This document shows positions 26,550 through 36,363 of a stretch of DNA of 64,000 bases, one piece after another. Numbering within the stretch: the stretch's first letter is position 1; each line of letters begins with the position of its first letter. The notes under the pieces were generated by a model. The model had not been told where the DNA came from and did no database searches. It was given only the letters and a program-made list of their open reading frames with translations. The position numbers and the translations under genes were made by a program. This stretch comes from Pseudoalteromonas marina (GTDB lineage: Bacteria > Pseudomonadota > Gammaproteobacteria > Enterobacterales > Alteromonadaceae), in assembly GCF_000238335.3 (NCBI RefSeq), contig NZ_AHCB03000006.1, positions 1 through 64,000 on the forward strand, written 5' to 3'.

Positions 26550-26780
26550 TCAATGGCTGTAGTCGCCTCTCTCTGGCAAATCTTTTCTTAGCGCAAGCAC
26601 TGCAATATAAATAAGCCCAAATAATGGAAATAATGCTAAGCACCCGCCTACAAAAGCTAAAACACCTGGGCTGGTGCTTTTTCGCTTGCCAATTTTGTAG
26701 CTAATAAGCGCAAAAATAGGAATACAAAATAAGATGAAAAATGTTAAAAACTCGCCAAATAAAGTGAGATTAATTGACAT
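26550..26780 (-). CDS. Small two-helix membrane protein
   Basis: A 76-residue hypothetical protein with two hydrophobic helices (about 8-27 and 40-63) separated by a short basic loop KIGKRKS, and a charged tail. The positive-inside rule places the loop in the cytoplasm. The family is not recognised. It lies downstream of aspS in the same direction but after a strong terminator, so it has its own promoter. Confidence 0.65.
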   Translation of the reverse strand: MSINLTLFGEFLTFFILFCIPIFALISYKIGKRKSTSPGVLAFVGGCLALFPLFGLIYIAVLALRKDLPERGDYSH

Positions 26781-26836
26781 GGGAATTCCTTTTCATAGTG
26801 GTTAAATTATAGTCTGCGCTAAATTTAACCACAAAA

Positions 26837-26865
26837 AAACCCTTAAGCAAACAACTTAAGGGTTT
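26837..26865 (-). terminator. Terminator of aspS
   Basis: Arms AAACCCTTAAG and CTTAAGGGTTT around a seven-base loop. On the minus strand it is followed by TTTTG. Confidence 0.88.
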
Positions 26866-26894
26866 TAAATTCAATGCTGTAAACTCAGCTCAAA

Positions 26895-28673
26895 TTACTC
26901 TTCGCTAGCGGCTGATTTTTCTACCACACTTATTGCAAGCTCAGTTAACGAATCATTATTCGCTTTGCTTGGTGCGTCGGTTAATAAACAAGATGCTTGT
27001 GTAGTTTTAGGGAAAGCAATAACGTCACGAATGTTATCTGTTCCGCATAAAAGCATAACTAAACGGTCTAGACCAAATGCTAAACCTGCATGTGGCGGTG
27101 TACCGTATTTAAGGGCATCAAGTAAAAAGCCAAATTTGTCTTGTTGCTCTTGTTCATCAATTCCTAAAATTCTAAATGCTGCTTCTTGCATATCTGCATT
27201 ATGTATACGTACCGAGCCACCGCCCACTTCGTAGCCGTTTAATACCATATCGTAGGCATCTGAGATAGCCGCTGCAGGGTTTGCTTCAAGTTCACTTGCA
27301 CTAATATCTTTTGGTGCAGTGAACGGATGGTGCACAGCATGTAATGTGCCTTCGTCATCTTCTTCAAACATTGGGAAGTCTACAACCCAAAGTGGTGCCC
27401 AGCTATCTAAATTAGTGATTTCTAGATCTACACCAATTTTAAGGCGTAGTGCACCCATAGCTTCATTTACTGTGTTGCGCTTATCTGCACCAAATAAAAT
27501 GATATCGCCCGTTTGTGCATTAGTACGCTCAAGTAACTGTGTGATCACATCTTCGTTTAAGAATTTAGCGATTGGCGATTGCACGCCTTCAACGCCTGCA
27601 TCACGGTCGTTTACTTTCATCCATGCTAAGCCTTTAGCACCGTAAATACCAATAAACTTAGTGTAATCATCAAGTTGCTTACGCGAAAGCTTAGCGCCAC
27701 CCGGTACTGTTAATACAGCAACACGGCCTTTTTCGTCGTTTGCAGGGCCTGAGAATACTTTAAACTCAACATCTTTCACTAAATCAGCAACGTCTACTAA
27801 TTTCATTGGGTTACGTAAGTCTGGCTTATCAGAACCGTATAAACTCATCGCTTCGCTGTAAGGCATAATTGGGAAGTCGCCTAAGTCAACGTTGAGTAAC
27901 GATTGCCACATTTCACGGATCATTTTTTCAGTCATACCACGTACTTGATCCGAGCTCATGAACGAGGTTTCTAAATCTATTTGAGTAAATTCAGGTTGGC
28001 GATCGGCACGTAAATCTTCATCACGGAAACATTTAACAATTTGGTAGTAACGATCAAAGCCTGACATCATCAACAATTGTTTAAATAATTGTGGCGATTG
28101 CGGTAATGCGTAAAAGCTGCCTTTATGCACACGGCTTGGTACTAAGTAATCGCGTGCACCTTCTGGCGTTGCTTTTGTAAGTACCGGTGTTTCGATGTCT
28201 AAAAAGCCGTTTTCATCTAAAAAGCGACGAACAAAGCTGCTTGCTTTAGCGCGTAATTTAATGCGGTCGCTCATTTCTAAGCGACGAAGGTCTAAGTAGC
28301 GGTACTTTAAGCGGCGCTCTTCAGAGTTTGTTTGGTTAAAATCAAGCGGCAATGGCTCTGAGCGGTTGATAATTGTAAGCTCGGTGCCTAAAATTTCCAC
28401 TTCGCCTGTTGCCATATCTTTATTTACTTGGCTTTCTGGGCGAGCACGTACAACCCCTTTTAACTGAACACAAAATTCTTGGCGAAGCTTGTTCGCTGTA
28501 TCCATAAGTCCTTCAACTTCTGGATCGAATACAACTTGTACTAAACCTTCTCTATCGCGTAAATCGACAAAGATAAGTCCACCAAGGTCACGTCGTTTGT
28601 TGATCCAGCCACATAGTTCAACTTCTTGATCTACGTGAGTTTTATTTAGCTGTCCGCAGTATATAGAGCGCAT
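26895..28673 (-). CDS. aspS: Aspartyl-tRNA synthetase
   Basis: Charges tRNA-Asp. The 592-residue protein is the bacterial AspRS length (E. coli 590): an N-terminal OB-fold anticodon domain, class II core with motif 2 [18 protein letters not shown] near residues 217-234, the bacterial GAD insertion (about 280-420) and motif 3 [13 protein letters not shown] near 530-542. It is relevant that the window also carries seven tRNA-Asp genes, its substrate. Monocistronic. Confidence 0.97.
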   Translation of the reverse strand: MRSIYCGQLNKTHVDQEVELCGWINKRRDLGGLIFVDLRDREGLVQVVFDPEVEGLMDTANKLRQEFCVQLKGVVRARPESQVNKDMATGEVEILGTELTIINRSEPLPLDFNQTNSEERRLKYRYLDLRRLEMSDRIKLRAKASSFVRRFLDENGFLDIETPVLTKATPEGARDYLVPSRVHKGSFYALPQSPQLFKQLLMMSGFDRYYQIVKCFRDEDLRADRQPEFTQIDLETSFMSSDQVRGMTEKMIREMWQSLLNVDLGDFPIMPYSEAMSLYGSDKPDLRNPMKLVDVADLVKDVEFKVFSGPANDEKGRVAVLTVPGGAKLSRKQLDDYTKFIGIYGAKGLAWMKVNDRDAGVEGVQSPIAKFLNEDVITQLLERTNAQTGDIILFGADKRNTVNEAMGALRLKIGVDLEITNLDSWAPLWVVDFPMFEEDDEGTLHAVHHPFTAPKDISASELEANPAAAISDAYDMVLNGYEVGGGSVRIHNADMQEAAFRILGIDEQEQQDKFGFLLDALKYGTPPHAGLAFGLDRLVMLLCGTDNIRDVIAFPKTTQASCLLTDAPSKANNDSLTELAISVVEKSAASEE

Positions 28674-28921
28674 AGTTTTCCTGTCAGATAAAAGGCTTCA
28701 ACGGTAAAAATTATTTGTTTTTATAGGCGCATAATTTAAAAAAGAGCTACCACACTTCAAATAAAGCCGTAAGCAATCTAAAAATATTCAAATTAAGCCC
28801 TGCATTATACCCAAGTAGGTTGAAGATGCTAGGCGTGTTTGGTGTGTTGGTGTTAATTTAAAGCAGGCGCTGTTGGTATTTGCTACACTGGCGCCACGAT
28901 GTAATTTATCAGCTATTTCTT

Positions 28922-29770
28922 ATGTTATATATTGGATGCCCTCAGTGGTCTAGCAGTGCATGGAAAGGCAATTTATTTTCAAGCCAATGTAAAAACGCCG
29001 ACATGCTAAGCCAATACGCACAGCATTTTAATTCGGTAGAAGGTAACACCAGTTTTTACGCCGACCCATCACCTAGTACTGTTTTGCGCTGGGCACAAAG
29101 CGTACCTGACGATTTTAGATTTACCTTTAAATTTCATCGCCGTTTTAGCCATGAGCTAGCGCTTAGCAACGTACAAATAGAGCTTACCGACTGGCTTACA
29201 TTATTTGCCCCTTTACTCGAAAAAACAGGGCAAATAATGCTGCAACTACCCAAAGCATTTGGCCCAAACGATTTACCCAAATTGGCGCAATTTATTAGCT
29301 TGCTCCCCAAAGAGCTTACTTACGGTGTAGAGGTTCGTCATATTGAATTTTTCAAAAAAGGCGAAGCCGAGGTAGCACTTAATCAGTTATTAATAGCAAA
29401 TAACATAAATCGTATTTCAATGGATACACGGGCGCTTTTTGCAGTAAAGCCAACCACCGAAGCGCTAATAGACGCCCAACAAAAAAAACCTCACTTACCA
29501 GTACATGCAATAGCTACTGGCTCGCAGCCTATGGCGCGGTTTGTAATCGCTGATTTACAAAACGACTATCAAGCCTTTTATAAACCGTGGCTGAGTAAAG
29601 TAAAACAATGGCTTGATGAGGGTAAATCCCCTTATGTGTTTTTTCATACAGCCGATAATCGTGAGTCGCCACTACTTGCACGTCAATTTTGTAAAGATCT
29701 TGGGTATAATCACCCAGTACTCAACCCGTTCAGCGGCGAAAAAGAAGCGCAGCAGCACGCCCTGTTTTAA
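28922..29770 (+). CDS. DUF72 family protein (YecE-like)
   Basis: A TIM-barrel-like protein of the DUF72/YecE family, 282 residues from the chosen ATG. The start MLYIGCPQWSSSAWKG matches the usual family beginning (IG-x-x-x-W). The 14 codons upstream in the same frame look non-coding. Other family features are YFNSVEGNTSFY-like (here FNSVEGNTSFYA), RFTFKFHR, and a terminal FFHTADNRESP. The function of the family is unknown. It is followed 30 bases later by a YgjP-type metallopeptidase in the same direction. Confidence 0.88.
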   Translation: MLYIGCPQWSSSAWKGNLFSSQCKNADMLSQYAQHFNSVEGNTSFYADPSPSTVLRWAQSVPDDFRFTFKFHRRFSHELALSNVQIELTDWLTLFAPLLEKTGQIMLQLPKAFGPNDLPKLAQFISLLPKELTYGVEVRHIEFFKKGEAEVALNQLLIANNINRISMDTRALFAVKPTTEALIDAQQKKPHLPVHAIATGSQPMARFVIADLQNDYQAFYKPWLSKVKQWLDEGKSPYVFFHTADNRESPLLARQFCKDLGYNHPVLNPFSGEKEAQQHALF

Positions 29771-29800
29771 AAATTAAAACAAAAATATAGAGACATAAAA

Positions 29801-30298
29801 ATGAGTGAATACGCCCGTTACTTTACAGGCTACCCTGCAAACATTGTTGAGCAAGTATTAAGCCTAATTAGTAACAACAAGGTTTGTGACTACTTACTTA
29901 AAAAGTACCCGCACGCGCACACCATAACCACCGATAAACTACTTTATAGCTACGCCACCGAGCTTAAAAAGCAGTATTTAAAAAACGCTCCACCATTTGG
30001 CCGTGCGGCGTTTAAAAAACAAGGTGATATGGTTACCAACGCATTGGGTACGCACACCTATCGTATGCAAGGCAAAACCCGTAAACACGATTTAGCCATA
30101 AACAGCGATTTACTGCGCGCCCCCGAGCCTTTATTAAAAGCGCTGGTTGTGCACGAGCTCGCCCATTTTAAAGAAAAAGACCACAACAAAAGCTTTTATA
30201 AGCTGTGTTGCCACATGGAGCCACAATACCACCAGCTAGAGTTAGATTTAAGAATTTTTTGTGTGGTGGTGGCGATGGGAGAGAATCCGTACATATAA
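29801..30298 (+). CDS. YgjP-like zinc metallopeptidase
   Basis: A 165-residue protein of the M48/YgjP (WLM-like, DUF45) group with the zinc-binding H118-E119-x2-H122 in VVHELAHFKEKDH and further His residues (H128 and later) as possible third ligand. It is mostly helical with no signal peptide or membrane segment, so it is likely cytoplasmic. The physiological substrate is unknown. It is probably cotranscribed with the DUF72 gene and followed by a long bidirectional terminator. Confidence 0.85.
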   Translation: MSEYARYFTGYPANIVEQVLSLISNNKVCDYLLKKYPHAHTITTDKLLYSYATELKKQYLKNAPPFGRAAFKKQGDMVTNALGTHTYRMQGKTRKHDLAINSDLLRAPEPLLKALVVHELAHFKEKDHNKSFYKLCCHMEPQYHQLELDLRIFCVVVAMGENPYI

Positions 30299-30341
30299 GC
30301 TTTTTTGCACAGAACCTCTTATTAGTAAATAAAACCCCATA

Positions 30342-30379
30342 AACAATAAAAACGCGATCTAAATCGCGCTTTTATTGTT
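30342..30379. terminator. Long bidirectional terminator, ygjP-like/DUF3334
   Basis: A 38-base palindrome: outer arms AACAATAAAA/TTTTATTGTT and inner CGCGAT/ATCGCG with one mismatch between and a four-base loop. It lies between convergent genes. Confidence 0.88.
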
Positions 30380-30424
30380 AATACTTTTTCAATTCTGAAA
30401 GCTTTAGACTGACAACTTTGGGTG

Positions 30425-31111
30425 TTAAAGCCCTAACTCAGCCATAAAGTCGTCATCGGCATCATCTTGCACGGGCTCTTTTTTAGCCTGCGCTTTTTCA
30501 GCTTTTTGCTTTGCTTCGTTTTCAATAATGTCGTCAGGGTCAATGGCTTCAATAATGTCAAAATCGTGTAGTTTAATAAACTCTGTTTTATCCATTGCCA
30601 GTTCTAGGTAAAAAATATTTTGATTACGTGTAGTAAAAGTAACACGTCGTGCTTGTGGGCGATCCATTGTGGTATCTACCGAAATTTGCACTTGTTTATT
30701 AATCGCCATCATTTTTGGCTGATTTTGCGTAATAGAGGTATGTAATTGCTCGCGAACCTTAGAAGTAAAGTCACCTACTATTTGGTTCATTAACTCGCCC
30801 ATTACGTTTGAAACATCGTCTGACAAGTGACTATGTGCAATTTCTTCTTCTGGCATACCCATGTTGCGCATGTAGTCGCCGTAGATTTCCATTGCAGCCT
30901 GCGATGTAAAGTTGGTTACAACAAGCCCTGTAAAGCCGCCATCAAACAATACAAAGCAACCAATGTCTGGTCGCATGCAGGTGCGTGTTATTTTTTGAAC
31001 CATGGCCGAGTAACTTATTTCGTTACCGCTTGCTGATGAAAGTACCCCTGTCACAGAGTGACAAAGCGTTGCTAGTATATCGTCGGTGCTAATAACTTTA
31101 CTTTTGCTCAT
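30425..31111 (-). CDS. DUF3334 family protein, CheX-like
   Basis: A 228-residue cytoplasmic protein of the DUF3334 family found in Vibrio, Shewanella and relatives. The stretch DDVSNVMGELMNQIVGDF (near residue 100) contains an E-x2-N pattern like the active site of CheC/CheX/FliY phosphatases, and the flanking helices and strands fit that fold, so CheY-P phosphatase-like activity is possible. This is inference. The C-terminus is a low-complexity K/A/E/D tail. There are no chemotaxis genes nearby. Monocistronic. Confidence 0.8.
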   Translation of the reverse strand: MSKSKVISTDDILATLCHSVTGVLSSASGNEISYSAMVQKITRTCMRPDIGCFVLFDGGFTGLVVTNFTSQAAMEIYGDYMRNMGMPEEEIAHSHLSDDVSNVMGELMNQIVGDFTSKVREQLHTSITQNQPKMMAINKQVQISVDTTMDRPQARRVTFTTRNQNIFYLELAMDKTEFIKLHDFDIIEAIDPDDIIENEAKQKAEKAQAKKEPVQDDADDDFMAELGL

Positions 31112-31227
31112 TTAACGTTCTCTTTTGTACTTATTATTCATAATTCTAGCCAACCTACTGAATTTATCACTGACTATCCAGCATAAAATGTTAAAATAAC
31201 CTTATTATTTTTAAAGAGACTGCCTTC

Positions 31228-31953
31228 GTGACCATAAAAGACAGTATTTACGCCTCTGAGCAACAAGTAAAAGATTTCAGCTTTGACCAAAATGTGGTTG
31301 AAGTATTCCCTGATATGATTCAGCGATCAGTGCCTGGTTATGCCACCATTGTAAGCACTATGGGTAAATTAGCGGGCCAATACGCTCAAAGTAATTCTAA
31401 CTTGTATGACCTAGGCTGCTCATTGGGCGCGGTTACGCTGAGCATGCGCCGTAATATTCGCACCGATAATTGCAACATTATTGCAGTAGATAACTCACAA
31501 GCCATGGTTGAGCGTTGTAAGGTGCATTTACATGGGTTTAAATCGGACGTGCCGGTTACTGTTACCCTTGGCGATATTAACGAGCTTGAAATTCAAAGCG
31601 CATCGGTTGTAGCAATGAACTTTACACTGCAGTTTATACCCCATGCACAGCGCCAAGCCGTGCTTGAAAAAATTTACGCTAACTTAAAGCCCGGTGGTGT
31701 ATTACTACTTAGTGAAAAAATTAAAGCCGAAAACGAGCAGTGCGATAATTTACTGATTGACTTGCATCATGATTTTAAGCGTCATAATGGCTACTCTGAG
31801 CTTGAAATAAGCCAAAAGCGCACAGCAATAGAAAACGTTATGCGCCCCGATACACTCAGCACACATATTAATAGGTTAAGTGATATTGGCTTTAGCCAAA
31901 CACAAGTGTGGTATCAATGTTTTAATTTTTGCTCAATGGTAGCAATTAAATAA
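31228..31953 (+). CDS. cmoA: Carboxy-S-adenosyl-L-methionine synthase
   Basis: Converts SAM and prephenate to carboxy-SAM for making 5-oxyacetyl-uridine (cmo5U34) in tRNA. The 241-residue methyltransferase fold has motif I YDLGCSLG near residue 63 and the diagnostic VAEVFPDMIQRSVPGY-like segment (here VVEVFPDMIQRSVPGYA, residues 23-39). It starts with GTG. It is followed 12 bases later by cmoB, its partner in the pathway. Confidence 0.96.
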   Translation: MTIKDSIYASEQQVKDFSFDQNVVEVFPDMIQRSVPGYATIVSTMGKLAGQYAQSNSNLYDLGCSLGAVTLSMRRNIRTDNCNIIAVDNSQAMVERCKVHLHGFKSDVPVTVTLGDINELEIQSASVVAMNFTLQFIPHAQRQAVLEKIYANLKPGGVLLLSEKIKAENEQCDNLLIDLHHDFKRHNGYSELEISQKRTAIENVMRPDTLSTHINRLSDIGFSQTQVWYQCFNFCSMVAIK

Positions 31954-31965
31954 AAAGAGTAATTT

Positions 31966-32934
31966 ATGTCTCAATGGTTTAACCAATTTTACGCTGCAAT
32001 TGCACAAAGCCCACTTAGCCACTGGCTAGAAACGCTACCTGCCCAATTAAAACATTGGCAGTTAGAGGCAAGCCATGGTGATTTACCACAATGGCAAAAA
32101 GTGCTTAAAAATTTACCTGAAATAAACACAACTCACGTTGATATAGCCACTAAAGTAGAAATTGGCGCACCAGGGGAAATGAGTGAAGGCCAACAAAAGC
32201 AAACTACACACTTATTAAAGCGCATGATGCCTTGGCGAAAAGGCCCATTCAGTGTGCACGGTATTGAAATAAACACCGAATGGCGCAGTGATTGGAAATG
32301 GGATCGCCTCCTTCCACATATTGAGCCATTAAAAGGCCGTACAGTGTTAGATATTGGTTGTGGCTCTGGCTATCATTTATGGCGCATGCGCGGAGAAGGC
32401 GCCGAGTTTGTAGTGGGTATTGATCCTTCTGACTTATTTTTGTGCCAGTTTCAGGCAATTAAACACTTCAACCCCGACGAAAACGTGCATTTATTACCAT
32501 TAGGTGTAGAAGCCCTGCCAGAGCTTAAAGCCTTTGATACGGTATTTTCAATGGGGGTGCTTTATCATCGTCGTTCACCAATTGATTTTTTAGCGCAGTT
32601 AAAAGCGCAGCTTCGCCCGGGCGGCGAGTTAGTGCTTGAAACCTTAGTTATTGAAGGCGATGAAAACACAGTACTCGTGCCTACCGACCGCTACGCAAAA
32701 ATGCGCAATGTGTGGTTTATTCCAAGTACTGCTGCATTAAAACTGTGGATGGAGCGCGTTGGCTTTAAAGATGTGCAAATAAAAGATTGCGCAATTACCA
32801 CGCTTGATGAACAACGCAAAACCGATTGGATGGAAAACGAATCGTTAGTTGATTTTTTAGACCCAACCGACACCAGTAAAACCATTGAAGGCTACCCTGC
32901 TCCACTTAGAGCGATACTAACCGCCAAAGCATAG
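31966..32934 (+). CDS. cmoB: tRNA U34 carboxymethyltransferase
   Basis: Transfers the carboxymethyl group from carboxy-SAM to 5-hydroxyuridine at tRNA position 34, widening decoding of several codon families. The 322-residue protein has an N-terminal helical domain and a Rossmann methyltransferase core with [15 protein letters not shown] near residue 125 and [11 protein letters not shown] near 195, both typical of CmoB. Second gene of the cmoAB operon, with a terminator after it. Confidence 0.96.
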   Translation: MSQWFNQFYAAIAQSPLSHWLETLPAQLKHWQLEASHGDLPQWQKVLKNLPEINTTHVDIATKVEIGAPGEMSEGQQKQTTHLLKRMMPWRKGPFSVHGIEINTEWRSDWKWDRLLPHIEPLKGRTVLDIGCGSGYHLWRMRGEGAEFVVGIDPSDLFLCQFQAIKHFNPDENVHLLPLGVEALPELKAFDTVFSMGVLYHRRSPIDFLAQLKAQLRPGGELVLETLVIEGDENTVLVPTDRYAKMRNVWFIPSTAALKLWMERVGFKDVQIKDCAITTLDEQRKTDWMENESLVDFLDPTDTSKTIEGYPAPLRAILTAKA

Positions 32935-32960
32935 CGGTTAATTTAACGCTTTTAATACTA

Positions 32961-32984
32961 AAAAAACGCCAACGGGCGTTTTTT
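32961..32984 (+). terminator. Terminator of cmoAB
   Basis: AAAACGCC/GGCGTTTT with an AACG loop and an eight-T run, about 30 bases after the cmoB stop. Confidence 0.9.
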
Positions 32985-33008
32985 TTGTTTATTTAAACAA
33001 CAAGCAGC

Positions 33009-33020
33009 GGACAAGTGTCC
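33009..33020. promoter_or_regulatory. GGACA-N2-TGTCC palindrome, copy 2
   Basis: GGACAAGTGTCC lies between the cmoAB terminator and purM, about 105 bases ahead of the purM start. Related sites are at 24249-24260 and 51927-51938. Confidence 0.4.
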
Positions 33021-33125
33021 TTGTTAATTATTTCAAACCTATATTTACGCTAGCCGCGCAGATGCAATTGTTGTAAAATACGCGCGTTTCTAAGCAACCC
33101 AAAACAACTATTTTGAGGAAAACCT

Positions 33126-34178
33126 GTGAGCGAACAAAAACAGTCTCTTAGCTATAAAGACGCGGGCGTAGATATCGACGCTGGTAATGCACTTGTTGAG
33201 CGTATTAAAGGCGTAGTTAAAAAAACCCGTCGTCCTGAAGTGATGGGCGGAATTGGTGGTTTTGGCGCACTTTGCGAAATTCCTGAAGGTTATAAACAAC
33301 CTGTATTAGTAGCGGGTACTGATGGCGTGGGTACTAAATTGCGTATGGCAATTGACCTTAAAAAGCACGATACCGTAGGTATTGACCTAGTAGCTATGTG
33401 TGTAAACGATTTAATTGTTCAAGGTGCTGAACCCCTGTTTTTTCTAGATTACTACGCAACGGGTAAACTAGACATAGACACAGCAGCCGACGTAGTAACA
33501 GGTATTGGTAAAGGGTGTGAAATTTCAGGTTGTGCCCTAATTGGTGGCGAAACAGCAGAAATGCCAGGTATGTATGATGGTGAAGACTACGACATGGCAG
33601 GCTTTTGTACCGGTGTGGTTGAAAAATCAAAAATCATTGATGGTACTAAAGTAGCTGCAGGCGATCAGCTTATTGCCCTTGCCTCTAGTGGCCCACACTC
33701 AAATGGTTTTTCTTTAATTCGTAAAGTACTTGAGGTATCTAACGCCGACACCAATCAAGTAATTGATGGTAAAACATTAGGCGAGCATTTATTAGAGCCT
33801 ACACGTATTTACGTTAAACCTTTACTTGAGTTATTTAAGCACGTTGACGTGCATGCCCTTTCGCACATTACCGGCGGTGGCTTTTGGGAAAATATTCCAC
33901 GCGTATTACCTGCATCAGCTAAAGCTGTGGTTAAAGGCGATAGCTGGCAGTGGCCAAGTGTTTTTAACTGGTTACAAGAAAACGGTAATATTACTACACA
34001 TGAAATGTACCGTACATTTAACTGTGGTGTAGGCATGGTTTTGGTTGTTCCTGCCGACAAACTTGAGCAAAGCTTAACTATGCTTAAAGATTTAGGTGAA
34101 AACGCTTGGCACCTTGGCGAAATCCAAGATGCAGCACCAGGCGAAGAGCAAGTAGACATTGTAGGTGGTGCTAAGTAA
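33126..34178 (+). CDS. purM: Phosphoribosylformylglycinamidine cyclo-ligase (AIR synthetase)
   Basis: Fifth step of purine synthesis, FGAM plus ATP to AIR. The 350-residue protein has the family features [12 protein letters not shown] at the N-terminus, [10 protein letters not shown] near residue 65, CVNDL near 92, [11 protein letters not shown] near 140, and [12 protein letters not shown] near 190. It uses a GTG start with AGGAAA upstream. The stop overlaps the purN start (TAATG), the usual purMN pair. No convincing PurR operator was seen. Confidence 0.96.
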   Translation: MSEQKQSLSYKDAGVDIDAGNALVERIKGVVKKTRRPEVMGGIGGFGALCEIPEGYKQPVLVAGTDGVGTKLRMAIDLKKHDTVGIDLVAMCVNDLIVQGAEPLFFLDYYATGKLDIDTAADVVTGIGKGCEISGCALIGGETAEMPGMYDGEDYDMAGFCTGVVEKSKIIDGTKVAAGDQLIALASSGPHSNGFSLIRKVLEVSNADTNQVIDGKTLGEHLLEPTRIYVKPLLELFKHVDVHALSHITGGGFWENIPRVLPASAKAVVKGDSWQWPSVFNWLQENGNITTHEMYRTFNCGVGMVLVVPADKLEQSLTMLKDLGENAWHLGEIQDAAPGEEQVDIVGGAK

Positions 34179-34825
34179 TGGCACCTACTCGTCTAGTAGT
34201 TTTAATTTCAGGCAGTGGCTCTAATTTACAAGCCATCATTGATGCCTGTGAACGTGGCGAGATAAACGGACATATTGCGGCTGTTATTAGCAATAAAGCA
34301 GACGCATATGGCCTAGAACGAGCTAAAAATGCAGGCATTGCAACGCAAGTACTCAGTCATAAAGATTTTGACTCGCGCGAGGCCTACGACGCGCAGTTAA
34401 TGAACGTTATTGACTCTTTTGAACCAAATCTAGTTGTATTAGCTGGGTTTATGCGTATTCTTACACCTAGCTTAGTGCAAAAATATATTGGAAAAATGTT
34501 GAACATTCATCCATCTTTGTTGCCTAAGTACCAGGGGCTGAATACCCACCAAAGAGCAATTGATGCAAAAGACGATGTTCATGGCGTAAGTGTTCACTTT
34601 GTAACTGAAGAATTAGACGGTGGTCCGGTCATTCTTCAAGCGCAAATACCTGTACTCAAGGATGATACAGCAGACACATTAGCAAAACGCGTGCACGAAC
34701 AAGAGCATATAATTTATCCTTTGGTGGTCAAATGGTTCAGTGAACAAAGACTTACTATGGAAGCAGATTATGCGGTTCTTGACAAAAAACAACTTCCTGC
34801 ACACGGCGCGCACTACCCACAATAA
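34178..34825 (+). CDS. purN: Phosphoribosylglycinamide formyltransferase
   Basis: Folate-dependent third step of purine synthesis (GAR to FGAR). The 215-residue protein has the substrate loop SGSGSNLQAI (11-20), catalytic N109 and H111 in LNIHPSLLPKY, and D147 in EELDGG, the full PurN triad. Translationally coupled to purM by a one-base stop/start overlap. Its 3' end overlaps the start of the DUF3108 gene by more than 50 bases. Confidence 0.96.
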   Translation: MAPTRLVVLISGSGSNLQAIIDACERGEINGHIAAVISNKADAYGLERAKNAGIATQVLSHKDFDSREAYDAQLMNVIDSFEPNLVVLAGFMRILTPSLVQKYIGKMLNIHPSLLPKYQGLNTHQRAIDAKDDVHGVSVHFVTEELDGGPVILQAQIPVLKDDTADTLAKRVHEQEHIIYPLVVKWFSEQRLTMEADYAVLDKKQLPAHGAHYPQ

Positions 34826-35570
34826 AAAAATAAGCGCCCTAATGCTATGTGCGGGCGCTTTACTTCCAACAAGCCTTATTGCAGGCGAATTGACTCAATA
34901 CGAAGCCAAGTATGATATTTTGCGTAAAGGCAGCAATCACGGCACGGCAGTTCGTTCTCTTAAAAAGCTTGATGATGAAAATTATGAATTAACCTACCAC
35001 AGTGACATTGAGTGGATGATTTTTTCTGACTCGCGTAAAGAAACCTCTAAATTTACGTTTAAAGACGGTAAGGTGTCTCCTGATCATTATTCAATGGTAC
35101 GTAAAGGAACAGGTCCTGATAAAAACTATAAAATTGATTTTGACAAAGAGAATGAAATTGTTACCAGCAGTAACAGTGAGTACCCGCTAAAATGCGAGTG
35201 GACTGATGATTTTCAAGATGCCATTTCGTATCAAGTTCAGGTTCGTGAAGGGTTAAAAAAAGGCGAAACCAACTTCTCGTTTCCGCTTGTTGATAAAAAA
35301 GGTAACCGTCGGGATTATAACTTTGAAGTGGTAGGCACAGAGATGATTTCTTTGCCTATAGGTAACATAGAGGCAATTAAAGTAAAACGTTTATACGATA
35401 CCGACAAGCGACAAGCCCTCGCTTGGTTTGCACCTGAAATGGATTACATGCTTGTGCGCATGTGGAAAGGTGAAAAAGGGACTGAGCAGTTTGAAGTTCA
35501 AATGAACTCCTTTACTGTGACTGCACCAACCGCAACAGCTGAGCACACTAAAAACCTTCAAGCAAACTAG
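34770..35570 (+). CDS. DUF3108 secreted protein
   Basis: A 266-residue periplasmic protein of the DUF3108 family, function unknown. The chosen ATG (MRFLTKNNFLHTARTTHNKK) gives a basic n-region followed by a hydrophobic ALMLCAGALLPTSLIAG signal segment with cleavage near residue 40. A longer in-frame start exists ten codons earlier. The mature part (ELTQYEAKYDILRKGSNHG) is typical of the family. The gene begins inside purN and a strong hairpin lies over its 5' coding end, so expression is tied to purMN in some way. Confidence 0.82.
   Translation: MRFLTKNNFLHTARTTHNKKISALMLCAGALLPTSLIAGELTQYEAKYDILRKGSNHGTAVRSLKKLDDENYELTYHSDIEWMIFSDSRKETSKFTFKDGKVSPDHYSMVRKGTGPDKNYKIDFDKENEIVTSSNSEYPLKCEWTDDFQDAISYQVQVREGLKKGETNFSFPLVDKKGNRRDYNFEVVGTEMISLPIGNIEAIKVKRLYDTDKRQALAWFAPEMDYMLVRMWKGEKGTEQFEVQMNSFTVTAPTATAEHTKNLQAN
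34832..34860 (+). promoter_or_regulatory. Hairpin just after purN, inside DUF3108 coding region
   Basis: Perfect AAGCGCCC/GGGCGCTT arms around a 13-base loop, starting seven bases after the purN stop. Only a short T-run follows, so it may protect the purN 3' end, act as a partial terminator or attenuate the downstream gene. Confidence 0.45.
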
Positions 35571-35586
35571 CTAACGATTTATTTGC

Positions 35587-35619
35587 AAAATGGGTGAACT
35601 ATATACGCTCACCCATTTT
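35587..35619. terminator. Terminator between DUF3108 and yafJ
   Basis: Perfect 11-base arms AAAATGGGTGA / TCACCCATTTT around an 11-base loop, between convergent genes. The right arm overlaps the last codons of yafJ. Confidence 0.8.
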
Positions 35620-36363
35620 AAATAACGAAAACTCGCCTGGCTCCATTGTTTGCCAACGCTCATCATTAGTAAGCGGCCTTGTTGCAATGACAGTTACCAC
35701 ATCGTTTGGGGTTGTCTCTTTTTGAAAATCAACAACCATATCGGCATCTATTAATGTAGCTTTACCAAAAGGCGCACGGCGCGTTATGTAATGTAAGTTA
35801 TTTGTGCAGTACGCTAAAACAAATACGCCATCGGTCAACAACATATTAAATACGCCCTTTTCACGCAGCGTGTGAGAAAGCTTGGCAGCGTATCTAAAAA
35901 CAGACGCCATATTAGAAGGTCGTTTAGGGTATTTTTCACGAATTTTATCAAGCAACCAACAAAAAGCGAGTTCACTGTCAGTATTACCCACTGGACGATA
36001 ATATTCGGGTTTTAAATCGTGATAGTTTGAAAGCTGCCCATTGTGTGCATAGGTTATTTCTCGCCCCCACAGCTCACGCGTAAACGGATGGGTATTTTCA
36101 AGGCATACTCGCCCGCGATTACCTTGGCGTATATGGCTGATAACCGACACGCTTTTTATAGGATAAGCTTTAACAAGCTTAGCAATTTCTGATTGGTAGC
36201 TTGGTTCTGGGTCTTTAAAAGTTCGACACCCTTTTCCCTCATAAAACGTAATGCCCCATCCATCTTTGTGTGGCCCCGTATTACCACCACGCTCTAATAG
36301 CCCTGCAAAACTGAAACATATATCAGTAGGCACATTGGCAGACATACCAAGTAATTCACACAT
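35599..36363 (-). CDS. yafJ: Class II glutamine amidotransferase (YafJ-like)
   Basis: A 254-residue Ntn-type amidotransferase domain with the nucleophile C2 exposed after removal of Met (MCELLGMSANVPTD), HIRQGNRGRVCLENTHPF near residue 80 and GNTDSELAFCWLL near 130, as in E. coli YafJ. No synthetase domain is attached, so the ammonia acceptor is unknown. It lies next to fadE (divergent), near other genes that neighbour it in E. coli. Confidence 0.9.
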   Translation of the reverse strand: MCELLGMSANVPTDICFSFAGLLERGGNTGPHKDGWGITFYEGKGCRTFKDPEPSYQSEIAKLVKAYPIKSVSVISHIRQGNRGRVCLENTHPFTRELWGREITYAHNGQLSNYHDLKPEYYRPVGNTDSELAFCWLLDKIREKYPKRPSNMASVFRYAAKLSHTLREKGVFNMLLTDGVFVLAYCTNNLHYITRRAPFGKATLIDADMVVDFQKETTPNDVVTVIATRPLTNDERWQTMEPGEFSLFKMGERI

